DNA of 64,000 nucleotides from Halanaeroarchaeum sp. HSR-CO (GCF_024972755.1 NZ_CP087724.1:868001-932000), one strand, 5' to 3'. Positions 42,581 to 50,934 are shown, numbered from the stretch's first letter. Notes: generated from the letters alone by a model not told the origin. Translations and numbers: made by a program.

Positions 42581-43780
42581 ATGCGAGTGGTGGCCGACGG
42601 GGAGACCGCGCGGATCCACGTCTTCGGATCGCTGTGCCTGCTCGTCTTCCTCGTGAACTTCGGCCGCATCGTGTTCGCGCCGCTGCTGGACCCCTTCATG
42701 GGCACGTTCGGGGTCGGCGAGGCGACCGTCGGACTGGTGGCCACGCTGGCCTGGCTGGGCAGTGCGGTCCCTCGTCTGCCGACGGGCTATCTCCTCCTGT
42801 ATCTCGACCGCCACCGGGTGGTGTTACTGACCGGCCTGCTCCTCGCGGCGTCCTCGGCGTTCACCGCGACCGCGGAGTCCATCCTTCACGTGGGCGTCGG
42901 GGCGTTCGTCATGGGGAGTTCGAGTGGTGCGTACTTCGTCGCCGCCAACCCGCTCGTCAGCGAGCTGTTCCCGGACCGGGTCGGGCGAGTGATCGGGATT
43001 CACGGCACCGCATCGCAACTTGCTGCGGTGGTCGCACCGCTGTCCATCGGTCTGGTCATCGCGGTGTCCACCTGGCGGATGGTCTTCTGGGCGTTGAGCA
43101 TCGTCGCGCTCGTCGGGACCGCCGGGCTGTACGTCGCGGCGAGGCGTGCCACCCTCCCGACGGTGCAGTCGGGCGAGCGCCGGTTGCTCCAGTCGGTCAG
43201 GAACCAGTGGCCCATCGTCCTCACGGGGGTCGCCATCATCGGCGCGACCGGCTTCGTCTGGAACGGGTTCTTCAACTTCTACGTGAGCTATCTGACTGCG
43301 ACCAAGGGCATCGGGCTGGGAACCGCCCAGACGCTGTTGACCGTGGTGTTCGCCGCGGGCGTCCCCGCGTTCTGGTACACCGGCCGACTCGCCGACCGCG
43401 TGAACCACGTGACGCTGATGCTCGCTATCCTGATCGCTTTTCTGAGCACCCTCCTCGTTCTGACGGCCGTCCAGTCCTTTTTCGCTGTCGTCGCGGTGTC
43501 CATCGTGCTTGGGTACGTCGTCCACAGTCTCTTCCCAGCGCTCGACACCTACCTCCTCGACAACCTCCCGGACACCGACCGAGCGAGCGCCTACGCCGCG
43601 TACAGTGCGTCGATGATGCTCATCCAGGCGGGAGCGAGCGTGGTGGTCGGGTGGCTGGTCGAGAACGGCTTCGCGTACGACACCGTGTATCGGTCCTTCG
43701 CCGTCGGACTGTTCGTCATCTTCGTCGTCCTCGTGTGGCTGCGCCGGGCGGACCGGCTCCCGGAAGCGGCCAGGACCTGA
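42581..43780 (+). CDS. Major facilitator superfamily transporter
   Basis: The 399-residue protein has twelve hydrophobic helices in two halves with the MFS motif variant LPTGYLLLYLDRHRVV between helices 2 and 3 and a related WYTGRLADRVNHVTLM in the second half. GxxxAPLSIGLVIA in helix 5 resembles drug or metabolite antiporters. The substrate cannot be predicted. I start at the ATG at 42581 (MRVVADGETARIH); a GTG two codons upstream is possible. TATA-like AACGTTTGAG lies about 35 bases upstream. Confidence 0.85.
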   Translation: MRVVADGETARIHVFGSLCLLVFLVNFGRIVFAPLLDPFMGTFGVGEATVGLVATLAWLGSAVPRLPTGYLLLYLDRHRVVLLTGLLLAASSAFTATAESILHVGVGAFVMGSSSGAYFVAANPLVSELFPDRVGRVIGIHGTASQLAAVVAPLSIGLVIAVSTWRMVFWALSIVALVGTAGLYVAARRATLPTVQSGERRLLQSVRNQWPIVLTGVAIIGATGFVWNGFFNFYVSYLTATKGIGLGTAQTLLTVVFAAGVPAFWYTGRLADRVNHVTLMLAILIAFLSTLLVLTAVQSFFAVVAVSIVLGYVVHSLFPALDTYLLDNLPDTDRASAYAAYSASMMLIQAGASVVVGWLVENGFAYDTVYRSFAVGLFVIFVVLVWLRRADRLPEAART

Positions 43781-43802
43781 CCTGTGGCCCACTCGGCCCC
43801 GT

Positions 43803-43816
43803 GGCGGTTCACCGCC
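43803..43816 (+). promoter_or_regulatory. 14-bp palindrome and TATA before the GT81-like gene
   Basis: GGCGGT-TC-ACCGCC is a perfect palindrome, followed by a TATA-like GGTAAATC (43821-43828) about 28 bases before the ATG at 43853. A further half-site GGCGGT is at 43834-43839. The position just upstream of TATA would suit an activator or repressor. Confidence 0.35.
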
Positions 43817-43852
43817 GGAAGGTAAATCCTCCTGGCGGTCGGGTATCAGGAC

Positions 43853-44944
43853 ATGGAGTACACGCAGGAACGGGTCGCCACCCTGCACGATTTCGGCGAC
43901 GCGGACCCGGCGTTCGCGCCCCAGCGGGCGGCCCTCGTCGTCCCGATGACCGACCGGGACGCCGGCAGCCTCACCGCGGACCGCCTCTTCTCCTCGCTCG
44001 AGGACCTCGGGCTCGCGTCGGTCATCGCGCCAATCCGGGCTCCCGAAACGCGCGTCCCGTCCATCGTCGAGTGGGTGGAGTCGTTCGCGGTGGATATCCA
44101 ACCGATCTGGTGTAACGGCCCCGCACTCGAAACGCTGCTGGCAGACCACGGCCTCGATGGCGTCGCGGGGAAGGGCCGCGACGTCTGGGTGGGCATGGGA
44201 CTGACTGGCGGGATGGATCACGTCGTCTTTCACGACGCGGACGTCAAGAGCTACGAGCCCCGGGACATCCGGAAACTCCTCTCGCCGCTCGAGGGGGACG
44301 CCGCGTTCACGAAGGCGTATTACGCCAGGATCGAGGACGGCAACCTGTACGGACGGCTGTTCAGACTCCTCTACGAACCGCTGATCGCGACTCTCGAACG
44401 TGCACGTCCGGCACCGATCCTCGACTACCTCGGTGCGTTCAGGTACGCCCTGGCCGGGGAATTCGCGATGACGACCGACGTCGCCCACTCGATGCGGGTG
44501 CCGCGTCGATGGGGACTGGAGGTCGGGACGCTGGGCGAGGCCTACCGGACGGTCGGCTTCGAGGGCACTGCCCAGGTCGATCTCGGGCGCTACGAACACG
44601 GCCACCGGGCGGTGTCGGGTCCAGAGGGGCTCTCGACGATGGCGGAGGGCGTGGCGGAGACGATGTTCAGAGTCCTGGAGGACCAGGGGGTCGAACCGGC
44701 GTACGGGGAACTGGTCGCGTCCTTCGAACGAGCGGGCCTGCAGTTCGTCCGCCAGTACAGCGCCGACGCCCGATTCAACGACTTCCAGTACGACGAGGAG
44801 GCCGAGCGTAAACAGGTCGAGGCGTACGCGCAGGCGATAGCGCCGCCCGGACCGGACGACCGGTTGCCGGCCTGGTCGACGACCGACCTGGACCCGACGA
44901 CGCTTCTCGAAGTCGTCCGCTCCGACCTGAATCGGGCACAGTGA
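43853..44944 (+). CDS. Glycosyltransferase related to glucosyl-3-phosphoglycerate synthase (GT81-like)
   Basis: The 363-residue soluble enzyme has a GT-A fold. ALVVPMTDRDAGSLTADRLF opens the sugar-nucleotide domain, VWVGMGLTGGMDHVVFHDAD carries the DxD-like metal motif (near 123-125), and YYARIEDGNLYGRLFRLLYEPL with GEFAMTTDVAHSMRVPRRWGLEVG are the acceptor and GpgS-like stretches. The bacterial and archaeal homologues make glucosyl-3-phosphoglycerate for compatible solutes. That would fit a halophile, but the acceptor is inferred. An in-frame small gene (44971) follows closely. Confidence 0.82.
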   Translation: MEYTQERVATLHDFGDADPAFAPQRAALVVPMTDRDAGSLTADRLFSSLEDLGLASVIAPIRAPETRVPSIVEWVESFAVDIQPIWCNGPALETLLADHGLDGVAGKGRDVWVGMGLTGGMDHVVFHDADVKSYEPRDIRKLLSPLEGDAAFTKAYYARIEDGNLYGRLFRLLYEPLIATLERARPAPILDYLGAFRYALAGEFAMTTDVAHSMRVPRRWGLEVGTLGEAYRTVGFEGTAQVDLGRYEHGHRAVSGPEGLSTMAEGVAETMFRVLEDQGVEPAYGELVASFERAGLQFVRQYSADARFNDFQYDEEAERKQVEAYAQAIAPPGPDDRLPAWSTTDLDPTTLLEVVRSDLNRAQ

Positions 44945-44970
44945 AGTCTCTTGACGAAGAGTGCACTCGT

Positions 44971-45438
44971 ATGCACATCGACGCCGACGAATTGGCCGGC
45001 ATCGTCGATCTGTTCGGGCTCCTTTCCCGGTCGGCGCTCCTGGACGCCGTCCGCGAACTGGCCTTTCGCCGCGACGTCCCCTTCGACGCCGCGGAGACCG
45101 AGGCGGCCATCGACGACGCCGTGGCCTCGTTCGTCCTGGTTCAGTTCGAATACCAGGGCGAATCGGTCCTCGTTCCCGGACCGACGGCGTTCCCGATGCT
45201 CCCCGAGGGGGCCGAGGACCTTCCACACATCCTGGACGCCGAACGTCGCGACGTCGACCGGTCGGTTCTCGCCGACCCGATCCGCGACCGACTCACGCAG
45301 GCTGCCGCGCAGGTGCAAGACTCCGAGCGGGCCCACGAACTGCTCGACGTGACCTACGATGCGGAGGCCTGGACAGACGTCGATCTGGCGGCCGTCCGTG
45401 AACGGCTAGAACGGGTTGCCGAAGCGGGCCCCGGGTGA
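44971..45438 (+). CDS. Haloarchaeal protein of unknown function
   Basis: The 155-residue acidic protein consists of two helical parts joined by a beta segment (LVQFEYQGESVLVPGPTAFP). The start MHIDADELAGIVDLFGLLSR resembles small haloarchaeal proteins I have met without a function. I use the ATG at 44971; a GTG at 44941 would overlap the glycosyltransferase stop (GTGA) and add ten residues, which is also plausible. It is probably co-transcribed with that gene, and its C-terminal helix is charged (VRERLERVAEAGPG). Confidence 0.7.
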   Translation: MHIDADELAGIVDLFGLLSRSALLDAVRELAFRRDVPFDAAETEAAIDDAVASFVLVQFEYQGESVLVPGPTAFPMLPEGAEDLPHILDAERRDVDRSVLADPIRDRLTQAAAQVQDSERAHELLDVTYDAEAWTDVDLAAVRERLERVAEAGPG

Positions 45439-45468
45439 GTTAAGGCCTTCCACCGGCTGGAATGGAAC

Positions 45469-46077
45469 ATGGACCTGGGTCGGGTGGCCGAACACACACC
45501 CCGGATCATCGAGGACGAGGACCGCGACGCGGCGGTACTCGTCCCCGTCATCCGGCGGCCCGACGGCCATTACCTGCTGTTCATCAAGCGTGGCGATCAC
45601 CTCGGGGAACACCCCGGACAGATGGGGTTTCCGGGTGGTGGCCACGAACCGAGCGACGACGATCTCAGCGAGACCGCCGTCCGTGAGGCGGGCGAGGAGG
45701 TGGGACTCCAGCGGGACGAGATAGCGTTCGTCGGCCGACTCGACGATACCAGGACGACGTCTCGATACGCGGTGACTCCATACGTGGCCCGGATCCCGGA
45801 CCGCACCTATCGACCCGACGAGCGAGAGGTCTCCGAGGTCGCCATTCTGCCTATCGATGCGCTGACCGACCCCGCGAACTACGAGGTCGAACGGCGCGAA
45901 CATCCCCGCTATGGCGAGGTGTTCGTTCACTTCTTCAGGGTAGACGGCTACACCGTCTGGGGGGCCACTGGGCGGATGCTCGTCCAGTTCCTCGAACTCG
46001 CGACGGACTGGCGGCCACCCAGCGGCGTCGAACACGTCGTCGATCCGGAGGCCGACCTCCGGACCGGCGGTCCGTGA
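45469..46077 (+). CDS. Nudix hydrolase, CoA pyrophosphatase-like
   Basis: The 202-residue protein contains a Nudix box: GGGHEPSDDDLSETAVREAG followed by EEVGL (about 56-80), with the GDHLGEHPGQMGFPGG prelude typical of coenzyme A pyrophosphatases (NUDT7 group). It should split CoA or its derivatives into 3',5'-ADP and phosphopantetheine. EE of REAGEEVG binds magnesium. The C-terminus (VHFFRVDGYTVWGATGRML) also matches that group. It starts 30 bp after the previous gene. Confidence 0.88.
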   Translation: MDLGRVAEHTPRIIEDEDRDAAVLVPVIRRPDGHYLLFIKRGDHLGEHPGQMGFPGGGHEPSDDDLSETAVREAGEEVGLQRDEIAFVGRLDDTRTTSRYAVTPYVARIPDRTYRPDEREVSEVAILPIDALTDPANYEVERREHPRYGEVFVHFFRVDGYTVWGATGRMLVQFLELATDWRPPSGVEHVVDPEADLRTGGP

Positions 46078-46090
46078 CGTGAACGGTACA

Positions 46091-46099
46091 CTTATACCC
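46091..46099 (+). promoter_or_regulatory. TATA element between the Nudix gene and 46211
   Basis: CTTATACCC is centred 29 bases before an ATG at 46124 and 116 bases before the next long gene. If used, the transcript would start at the tiny frame 46124-46165 and carry it as a leader. Confidence 0.45.
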
Positions 46100-46123
46100 G
46101 TGGCCAGGATACGACTGGATCAC

Positions 46124-46165
46124 ATGGTCGCAACGACGATGGATCGAGTTCCGGCACGGCACTGA
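46124..46165 (+). CDS. Possible 13-residue leader peptide
   Basis: An ATG at the expected leaderless position after CTTATACCC opens a 13-codon frame (MVATTMDRVPARH) that ends 45 bases before the ATG at 46211. It could be a leader peptide or a non-coding 5' leader. The case rests on position; I know no homologue. Confidence 0.3.
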   Translation: MVATTMDRVPARH

Positions 46166-46210
46166 TTCTCTCACTACGGCGGTAGTACACGGACTCGGCG
46201 GTGATGGTCG

Positions 46211-47032
46211 ATGTTGAGTAGCCGAGAGGCCATCGGCCAGACCTGCGCGGAGACCGGTACGAGAACGCTCGTCGAGGAAACCTGTCTCGACGGGGTCGCC
46301 CTCAAACCGACGGAGGTCGACATCGATAGCGCCCACGAGGTCCCGCTGGGGACGTTCACTGTGGACTACGAGGGACACGAGCACGTCCCCGACGTGGCGA
46401 CGCTCGAGCGACTGGCGGCAGACCGGGAGGTCCGCGTAACGGTCCCCGTCCGCGCCGACGGGTTCGACCCGCTCGGTGATTCGAGCGCCTTCGAGGCGCT
46501 GCCAGAGACGGTCGAGATCGTCTTCGTCGCCGGGAATCCCGCCTACCTCGAGGAGCACGAGCAGCAACGAGCGGTCGCCCCACGACTCGGCGCGGCCGTC
46601 GAACGGGTCTCGAACGCCTGGGTCGGCACGGAGGGTATCGAACGTCTCGCGCTCGCCACCGGGGCGACGCAGTTCGAACTCCTCTCGCGGACCACCGAGC
46701 GGACCGTCCACGCGCTCCGGTCGGCTGGCTTCGGTGGCGACGTCGCGGTGTACGCGCCGACCGTGTTGTCCGACGACGAGGACGCGATCCTCGACGCCGT
46801 CGGCGCGTACGTCTCGCGTCGGAAACCCGTCGCCCGGGCGCTGCCCGACGACGCACCCACCGACAGCACCGCGACGGGACGGGCTCGCTCGGTGCTTCTG
46901 GACGCAGCGACGGACTACGCGCTCGTCGGTTCGCGAGAGCGCGTTCACGCGCACGTCGAATCGCTGCGAGAAGCCGGCGTCGACACCGTCGTCGGCTACC
47001 CCGCACGGGGCCTCGACGAGTTCGTCGGCTGA
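46211..47032 (+). CDS. Haloarchaeal TIM-barrel-like protein, unknown function
   Basis: The 273-residue acidic protein has the alternating strand-helix pattern of a TIM barrel: DGVALKPTEVDID, VRVTVPVRADGFDPLGDSSA, VEIVFVAGNPAYLEEHE, AVYAPTVLSDDEDAIL and a last VGSRERVHAHVESLREAGVD with TVVGYPARGL. The end resembles luciferase-like (F420-dependent) flavoenzymes (REAGVDxVVGYPA), so such an oxidoreductase is one possibility, but no cofactor residue is clear. Start at 46211 is the first ATG with coding-like sequence. It converges with the Hsp20 gene, 1 bp apart. Confidence 0.65.
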   Translation: MLSSREAIGQTCAETGTRTLVEETCLDGVALKPTEVDIDSAHEVPLGTFTVDYEGHEHVPDVATLERLAADREVRVTVPVRADGFDPLGDSSAFEALPETVEIVFVAGNPAYLEEHEQQRAVAPRLGAAVERVSNAWVGTEGIERLALATGATQFELLSRTTERTVHALRSAGFGGDVAVYAPTVLSDDEDAILDAVGAYVSRRKPVARALPDDAPTDSTATGRARSVLLDAATDYALVGSRERVHAHVESLREAGVDTVVGYPARGLDEFVG

Positions 47033-47033
47033 T

Positions 47034-47450
47034 TCAGGCGTCGCTGTCGTCGACGTCGTCCTCGCCGGCTTTCGGCAATCGGACGTGGAGTGTCCCGTCC
47101 TCCTTGAGCGTCGCCTGCGTTCGCTCCAGGTCGACGATAGCGTCCTCGGGAAGATCTGCGCGTCCTTCCAGTGCGAGCCCGCGGCCCGGGAATCGCATCT
47201 CGTAGCCCTCGTGGAAGGTCCTGAATCGATCGACGCGGACCTCGATTCCACCGGCCTCGTACCATACCTGGACGTCGGTGATCGTGGCACCCGGGGCGTC
47301 GAAGATGACGAGGTAGGCCTCCGGGTTCTCGAGGAGGTCCGAGCGCAGCGGCGTTGCTTCGTGGAAGCGCGACGCGACCTGGCCGACGGTGTCGACGACG
47401 GCGTCCCCGATGCGTTTGACGGGACGGGTGAGGGGCACGTTACTGGTCAT
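47034..47450 (-). CDS. Hsp20/alpha-crystallin family small heat-shock protein
   Basis: The 138-residue chaperone has an N-terminal arm (RIGDAVVDTVGQVASRFHEA), an alpha-crystallin beta sandwich from about 40 to 125 (YLVIFDAPGATITDVQVWYE, EMRFPGRGLALEG, LPEDAIVDLERTQATLKEDG, TLHVRLPKAG) and an acidic tail. It should hold unfolding proteins. ATG at 47450 is preceded by a strong CAGGAGGT Shine-Dalgarno with proper spacing, unusual here, and the upstream gap holds a perfect palindrome. Confidence 0.88.
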   Translation of the reverse strand: MTSNVPLTRPVKRIGDAVVDTVGQVASRFHEATPLRSDLLENPEAYLVIFDAPGATITDVQVWYEAGGIEVRVDRFRTFHEGYEMRFPGRGLALEGRADLPEDAIVDLERTQATLKEDGTLHVRLPKAGEDDVDDSDA

Positions 47451-47522
47451 GGGGTACCTCCTGACGGCGCTCCGTCGGAAACGACGTCGCCGTCGGTGGT
47501 ATGGGAAATCGTTGGCTCGCCA

Positions 47523-47536
47523 CGGGCTTAAGCCCG
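47523..47536. promoter_or_regulatory. 14-bp palindrome between Hsp20 and radical SAM genes
   Basis: CGGGCTTAAGCCCG reads identically on both strands and its centre CTTAAG could be a TATA element for the Hsp20 transcript, giving a leader that includes the Shine-Dalgarno. The radical SAM gene has its own CTTATATCC (47556-47564) 26 bases before its ATG. A heat-shock operator is one idea. Confidence 0.4.
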
Positions 47537-47585
47537 GGGGCCGGGGAACGCCCGGCTTATATCCATCCGTGCCCAAACCCGCCCG

Positions 47586-49286
47586 ATGACTGATCCCGGT
47601 GACCTCGCGGTGACGCTCGTCGACGGGTACGTCGACGAGCCGGCACACTTCGGCGTCCCGCCATACGTGTCGACGTATCCACGGTACGTCGCGGGTGCGC
47701 TCGTGGACGTCGGCGTGCCCCCGGCGAACGTCACCTACCACACCATCGACGCCCTCCGCGAGGAGCGGGGGCGGTGGGCCGACGTCGACGACGCGGATCT
47801 GCTCGTCTACCTCGGGGGGATGACGGTTCCGGGACGGTACGTCGGCGGCACGCCCGCCGAACCGGAGGAGGTCCGCGAGATCGCGTGGACCGCCTCGGGC
47901 ACGACCGTAATGGGTGGCCCCATCAGGTTCGGCGTTGGCGAGGAGAACGCGGGTGCCATCGAGACCGAACGCGACGACCTCGACTTCGACTACGTCGCAG
48001 GTGGGGACGTCGAGGCTGCCATCCACGATCTCGTCGCAAACGGACTCGAGGGATTCAACCGCCGGTATCGAACCGTCGAGGAGGGATCGCGTTGGGCGCG
48101 CAAGGGTGCGTTCGTCGTCGAACAGCACCCCAACTTCCCCGAGTACCTCATCGCCGAACTCGAGACGTCCAGGGGGTGTGCCTACCGCTGTTCGTTCTGT
48201 ACGGAACCGATGTACGGTGATCCGACGTTTCGGTCGCCCGATTCGGTAGTGAGTGAGGTTGCCGCCCTGTACGACCGCGGGGTTCGTCACTTCCGCATCG
48301 GTAGGCAGGCTGACATTTTGGCCTACGGCGGCGACGGCGAGGCTCCGAACCCAGACGCGCTCCGCGACCTGTACACGGGCATTCGCGAGGTGGCGCCGGA
48401 GCTGGGGACGCTGCACCTCGACAACATGAACCCGGTGACGATTACGGAGTATCCCGAGGCCTCCCGGGAGGCCATCGGGATCATCGCCACCTACAACACG
48501 CCCGGCGACACGGCAGCCTTCGGGGTCGAGAGCGCGGACCCCGTCGTGCAGGCCGAGAACAACCTCCTCGTTACCGCCGACGAGGCGCTCGAGGCGATCC
48601 GCATCGTCAACGAGGTCGGCGGATGGCGACCGGGCGAGGAGCCTGCCGACGCACCGACGACTGGCCCGGATGCGAGTCGACGACTTCCCAAGTTGCTCCC
48701 CGGTATCAATTTAGTCCACGGGCTCGCGGGCGAGCGCGAGGAGACCTTCGAGCACAACCGCCGGTTCCTGGAGCGGATCCTCGAGGCGGACCTGCTGGTC
48801 AGGCGGATCAACATCAGACAGGTGATGGCCTTCGAGGGGACGGAGATGGCCGAGACGGGCGCCCAACTCGCCGCCGACCACAAGGGGCAGTTCAAACAGT
48901 ACAAGCGGGCCGTCCGCGAGGAGATCGACAACCCGATGCTGCAGCGGGTGGCCCCTGTGGGAACGATCCTCGAAGACGTCCACCTCGAGTACCACGACTC
49001 GGGGACGACGTTCGGGCGCCAGCTGGGCACCTACCCGTTGCTGGTCGGCATCCCGGGCGAGCGGGACCTCGGCCGCGTCATCGACGTCGCGATAACCGAC
49101 CACGGCTACCGCTCCGTCTCCGGGGTCCCCTATCCGCTGTCCGTCGAGACGGCCACCATGGACGAACTGACGGCCATCCCCGGCATCGGCAGCGGGACGG
49201 CTGGAGACGTGATCGTGGGTCGGCCCTACGACTCGCTATCGGCGGTCCCAGGCGCCGATGCACTCGCTCCCTTCGTGGCCGACTGA
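47586..49286 (+). CDS. Radical SAM protein with C-terminal helix-hairpin-helix
   Basis: The 566-residue protein has an N-terminal B12-binding-like region (LVDGYVDEPAHFGVPPYVST), the iron-sulfur motif with Cys198, Cys202 and Cys205 (SRGCAYRCSFCTEP), and a radical SAM barrel. It continues FRIGRQADILAYGGDG and LHLDNMNPVTI, and RINIRQVMAFEGTEMAETGA near 400. Residues 515-566 form a helix-hairpin-helix (MDELTAIPGIGSGTAGDVIV, LSAVPGADALAPF), a fold usually contacting DNA. It resembles archaeal proteins of unknown reaction. A TATA element precedes the ATG at leaderless distance. Confidence 0.85.
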   Translation: MTDPGDLAVTLVDGYVDEPAHFGVPPYVSTYPRYVAGALVDVGVPPANVTYHTIDALREERGRWADVDDADLLVYLGGMTVPGRYVGGTPAEPEEVREIAWTASGTTVMGGPIRFGVGEENAGAIETERDDLDFDYVAGGDVEAAIHDLVANGLEGFNRRYRTVEEGSRWARKGAFVVEQHPNFPEYLIAELETSRGCAYRCSFCTEPMYGDPTFRSPDSVVSEVAALYDRGVRHFRIGRQADILAYGGDGEAPNPDALRDLYTGIREVAPELGTLHLDNMNPVTITEYPEASREAIGIIATYNTPGDTAAFGVESADPVVQAENNLLVTADEALEAIRIVNEVGGWRPGEEPADAPTTGPDASRRLPKLLPGINLVHGLAGEREETFEHNRRFLERILEADLLVRRINIRQVMAFEGTEMAETGAQLAADHKGQFKQYKRAVREEIDNPMLQRVAPVGTILEDVHLEYHDSGTTFGRQLGTYPLLVGIPGERDLGRVIDVAITDHGYRSVSGVPYPLSVETATMDELTAIPGIGSGTAGDVIVGRPYDSLSAVPGADALAPFVAD

Positions 49287-49323
49287 GGGTCACACCGAAA
49301 CCCGGACCGGGAGTGCCCGCGTT

Positions 49324-49731
49324 TCAGGCGAACTCTTCCTCGACGATCTCGCCGACCGCGAAGTTCGATTTGACTTCCGTGATCTCGACTTTGACCCGCT
49401 CGCCCACGTCGGCGTCCGGGACGATGATGACGTAGCCCCGCTCGACGCGGGCGATGCCGTCGCCCTGCTTGCCGATGTCCTCGATCTCGACGTATCGGAG
49501 TTCGCCCTGTTCGACCGGTGGCTGGGGTTCCGACGGCGGAATGGTCTCCTCGTCGGGCGTGGACTCGGTCTGTGCCTCGTCCGCCCTGTCGATGAGCGCG
49601 ACGCGGTAGACGTCCCCGGGAGTGACGATCCCGTTCTCGACCTCGCGGCGTGGGATCTCGACGACGTACTCGTCGTCGGTCAGGGTCACTTCGGCATTGA
49701 ACAGACAGAGGAGGTTCTCGGAGATCTCCAT
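49324..49731 (-). CDS. TRAM-domain protein
   Basis: The 135-residue protein has an N-terminal part (MEISENLLCLFNAEVTLTDD, EYVVEIPRREVENGIVTPGD) and a C-terminal TRAM beta barrel (about 80-130): LRYVEIEDIGKQGDGIARVE, RGYVIIVPDADVGERVKVEI, EVKSNFAVGEIVEE. TRAM domains bind RNA. In haloarchaea and methanogens small TRAM proteins act as cold-responsive RNA chaperones. A Thr/Glu/Pro linker (ESTPDEETIPPSEPQPPVEQ) joins the parts. The start at 49731 gives the expected N-terminus. Confidence 0.85.
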   Translation of the reverse strand: MEISENLLCLFNAEVTLTDDEYVVEIPRREVENGIVTPGDVYRVALIDRADEAQTESTPDEETIPPSEPQPPVEQGELRYVEIEDIGKQGDGIARVERGYVIIVPDADVGERVKVEITEVKSNFAVGEIVEEEFA

Positions 49732-49763
49732 AGTTCTGGATAGACCCGACGGTGTCACCCGCC

Positions 49764-50420
49764 TTAGTAGTTGTCACCGTGGCCCGCGATCGGGGTCCCG
49801 TCGGCTCGTTTCGCCCCTTCGGAGTCGTGGACCACGGTTCCGACGTCGTCGACGGATTCGTAACCGTCGCGAACGGCGATCGCCTCCCGGAGTTCGACGA
49901 TGGTCCGTCGCTTGAGGGTCTCGGCGAGGGCGCGGGCGTCCGCATGCGTGATCTTCCCCCCGACGCCCTCGCATTCGTGCACCTGGAGCGCCCCGACCTG
50001 TTCGACGACGGCGCCAGGTGCGTCGACGCCGTCGCCGATGTCGAGGCTGAACGGATAGGTTTGACAGATGAGCGGTCGTTCGGAATGGACGGTGCACGCC
50101 CCGCGTCCGTCGGCCTCCTCGTAGAACACGCAGTCCCCGCAATCGTCGACCTGGAGGGCCCACTCGAAGGTCTCACCCTGGCCATCGGCGTCGAGTCCGT
50201 ACGGCAGCGGCCGGGCCACGGCCGACCATTCGCGATCGGTGGCCACCTGGAGCGTGCGGATCTCGTCGGGAAAGACCGTCGCCGTGTGAGCCTGCTCGTC
50301 ATCGGCGGTACAGCACTCGCCACACCGGGTACATTCGAACCCGACCGACTCGATGGACGCGGCGATGGCGTCGACGTCGACCTCGCGGGCGGCCACGAGT
50401 TCCGCCTCCAGGCTCATCAT
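49764..50420 (-). CDS. YkgJ family cysteine cluster protein
   Basis: The 218-residue protein has the YkgJ pattern: FECTRCGECCTADDEQ (C near 31, 34, 37, 38), DDCGDCVFYEE (near 92-97), and ACTVHSERPLICQTYPFSLD (near 109-121), a cluster of Cys that binds zinc or an iron-sulfur centre. The reaction is unknown. It lies after the TRAM gene in the same direction but 33 bp apart from it. I use the double ATG at 50420; the second (50417) is equally good. Confidence 0.82.
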   Translation of the reverse strand: MMSLEAELVAAREVDVDAIAASIESVGFECTRCGECCTADDEQAHTATVFPDEIRTLQVATDREWSAVARPLPYGLDADGQGETFEWALQVDDCGDCVFYEEADGRGACTVHSERPLICQTYPFSLDIGDGVDAPGAVVEQVGALQVHECEGVGGKITHADARALAETLKRRTIVELREAIAVRDGYESVDDVGTVVHDSEGAKRADGTPIAGHGDNY

Positions 50421-50511
50421 GTGTTCTCCAGGGGTGCGGAGCGGAAAAGCCGCCCGCTCGCCGTCGTGACTGATGGATGGCTGGACGGAAGCGAAAAGAA
50501 GGGGTGTCGAG

Positions 50512-50781
50512 TCAGACGTCGAGGTAGTAGACCTGCTTGCGCGCGTCGCGGAAGCTGTACCGGGATTCGACGAGGTCCGCGTCGTCGAGACGGTTGAGCG
50601 CGTATCGGACCGTCCGATCGGGGAGGAGACTCTCTTTGGCCAGTTGCCCCTGGGAGAGAGGGTGGTCGCTCTCGAGGACCTTCGCGACCAACTTCGCACT
50701 CGGCGGGAGTTCGCGGAGGCGCTCGCGGAACTCTTCGTTCGACTGGATCGGCGATTGCCCTTGCGTGGCGGTCGTGCTCAT
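50512..50781 (-). CDS. Winged-helix DNA-binding protein (MarR/ArsR-like)
   Basis: The 89-residue protein is a single winged helix: FRERLRELPPSAKLVAKVLE, SDHPLSQGQLAKESLLPDRT, VRYALNRLDDADLVESRYSF and a wing KQVYYLDV. It should dimerise and read DNA, but no ligand domain is present. It is a common small haloarchaeal regulator. I use the ATG at 50781 (MSTTATQG); an ATG three codons upstream (50790) is at the expected distance from TATA-like TAGCTAAC (minus strand, 50813-50820) and may be the real start. Confidence 0.8.
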   Translation of the reverse strand: MSTTATQGQSPIQSNEEFRERLRELPPSAKLVAKVLESDHPLSQGQLAKESLLPDRTVRYALNRLDDADLVESRYSFRDARKQVYYLDV

Positions 50782-50934
50782 GGCTTTCATTCCCAAACCG
50801 GGGTACGTAAAGGTTAGCTATACCCCTGACTAAATCCCTAATAGGATATTAGGACGTTGTACAGACAATATCTGACGCTTGGCGATACACCTGCCGAGGG
50901 GAACGGCCTCGCCGTAGCCGGTTTGTCGGATCGG

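Noticed and set aside
47034-48416. 460-codon frame extending Hsp20 upstream
   Set aside because: The extra sequence is antisense to the radical SAM gene. Hsp20 has a clear Shine-Dalgarno and ATG at 47450.
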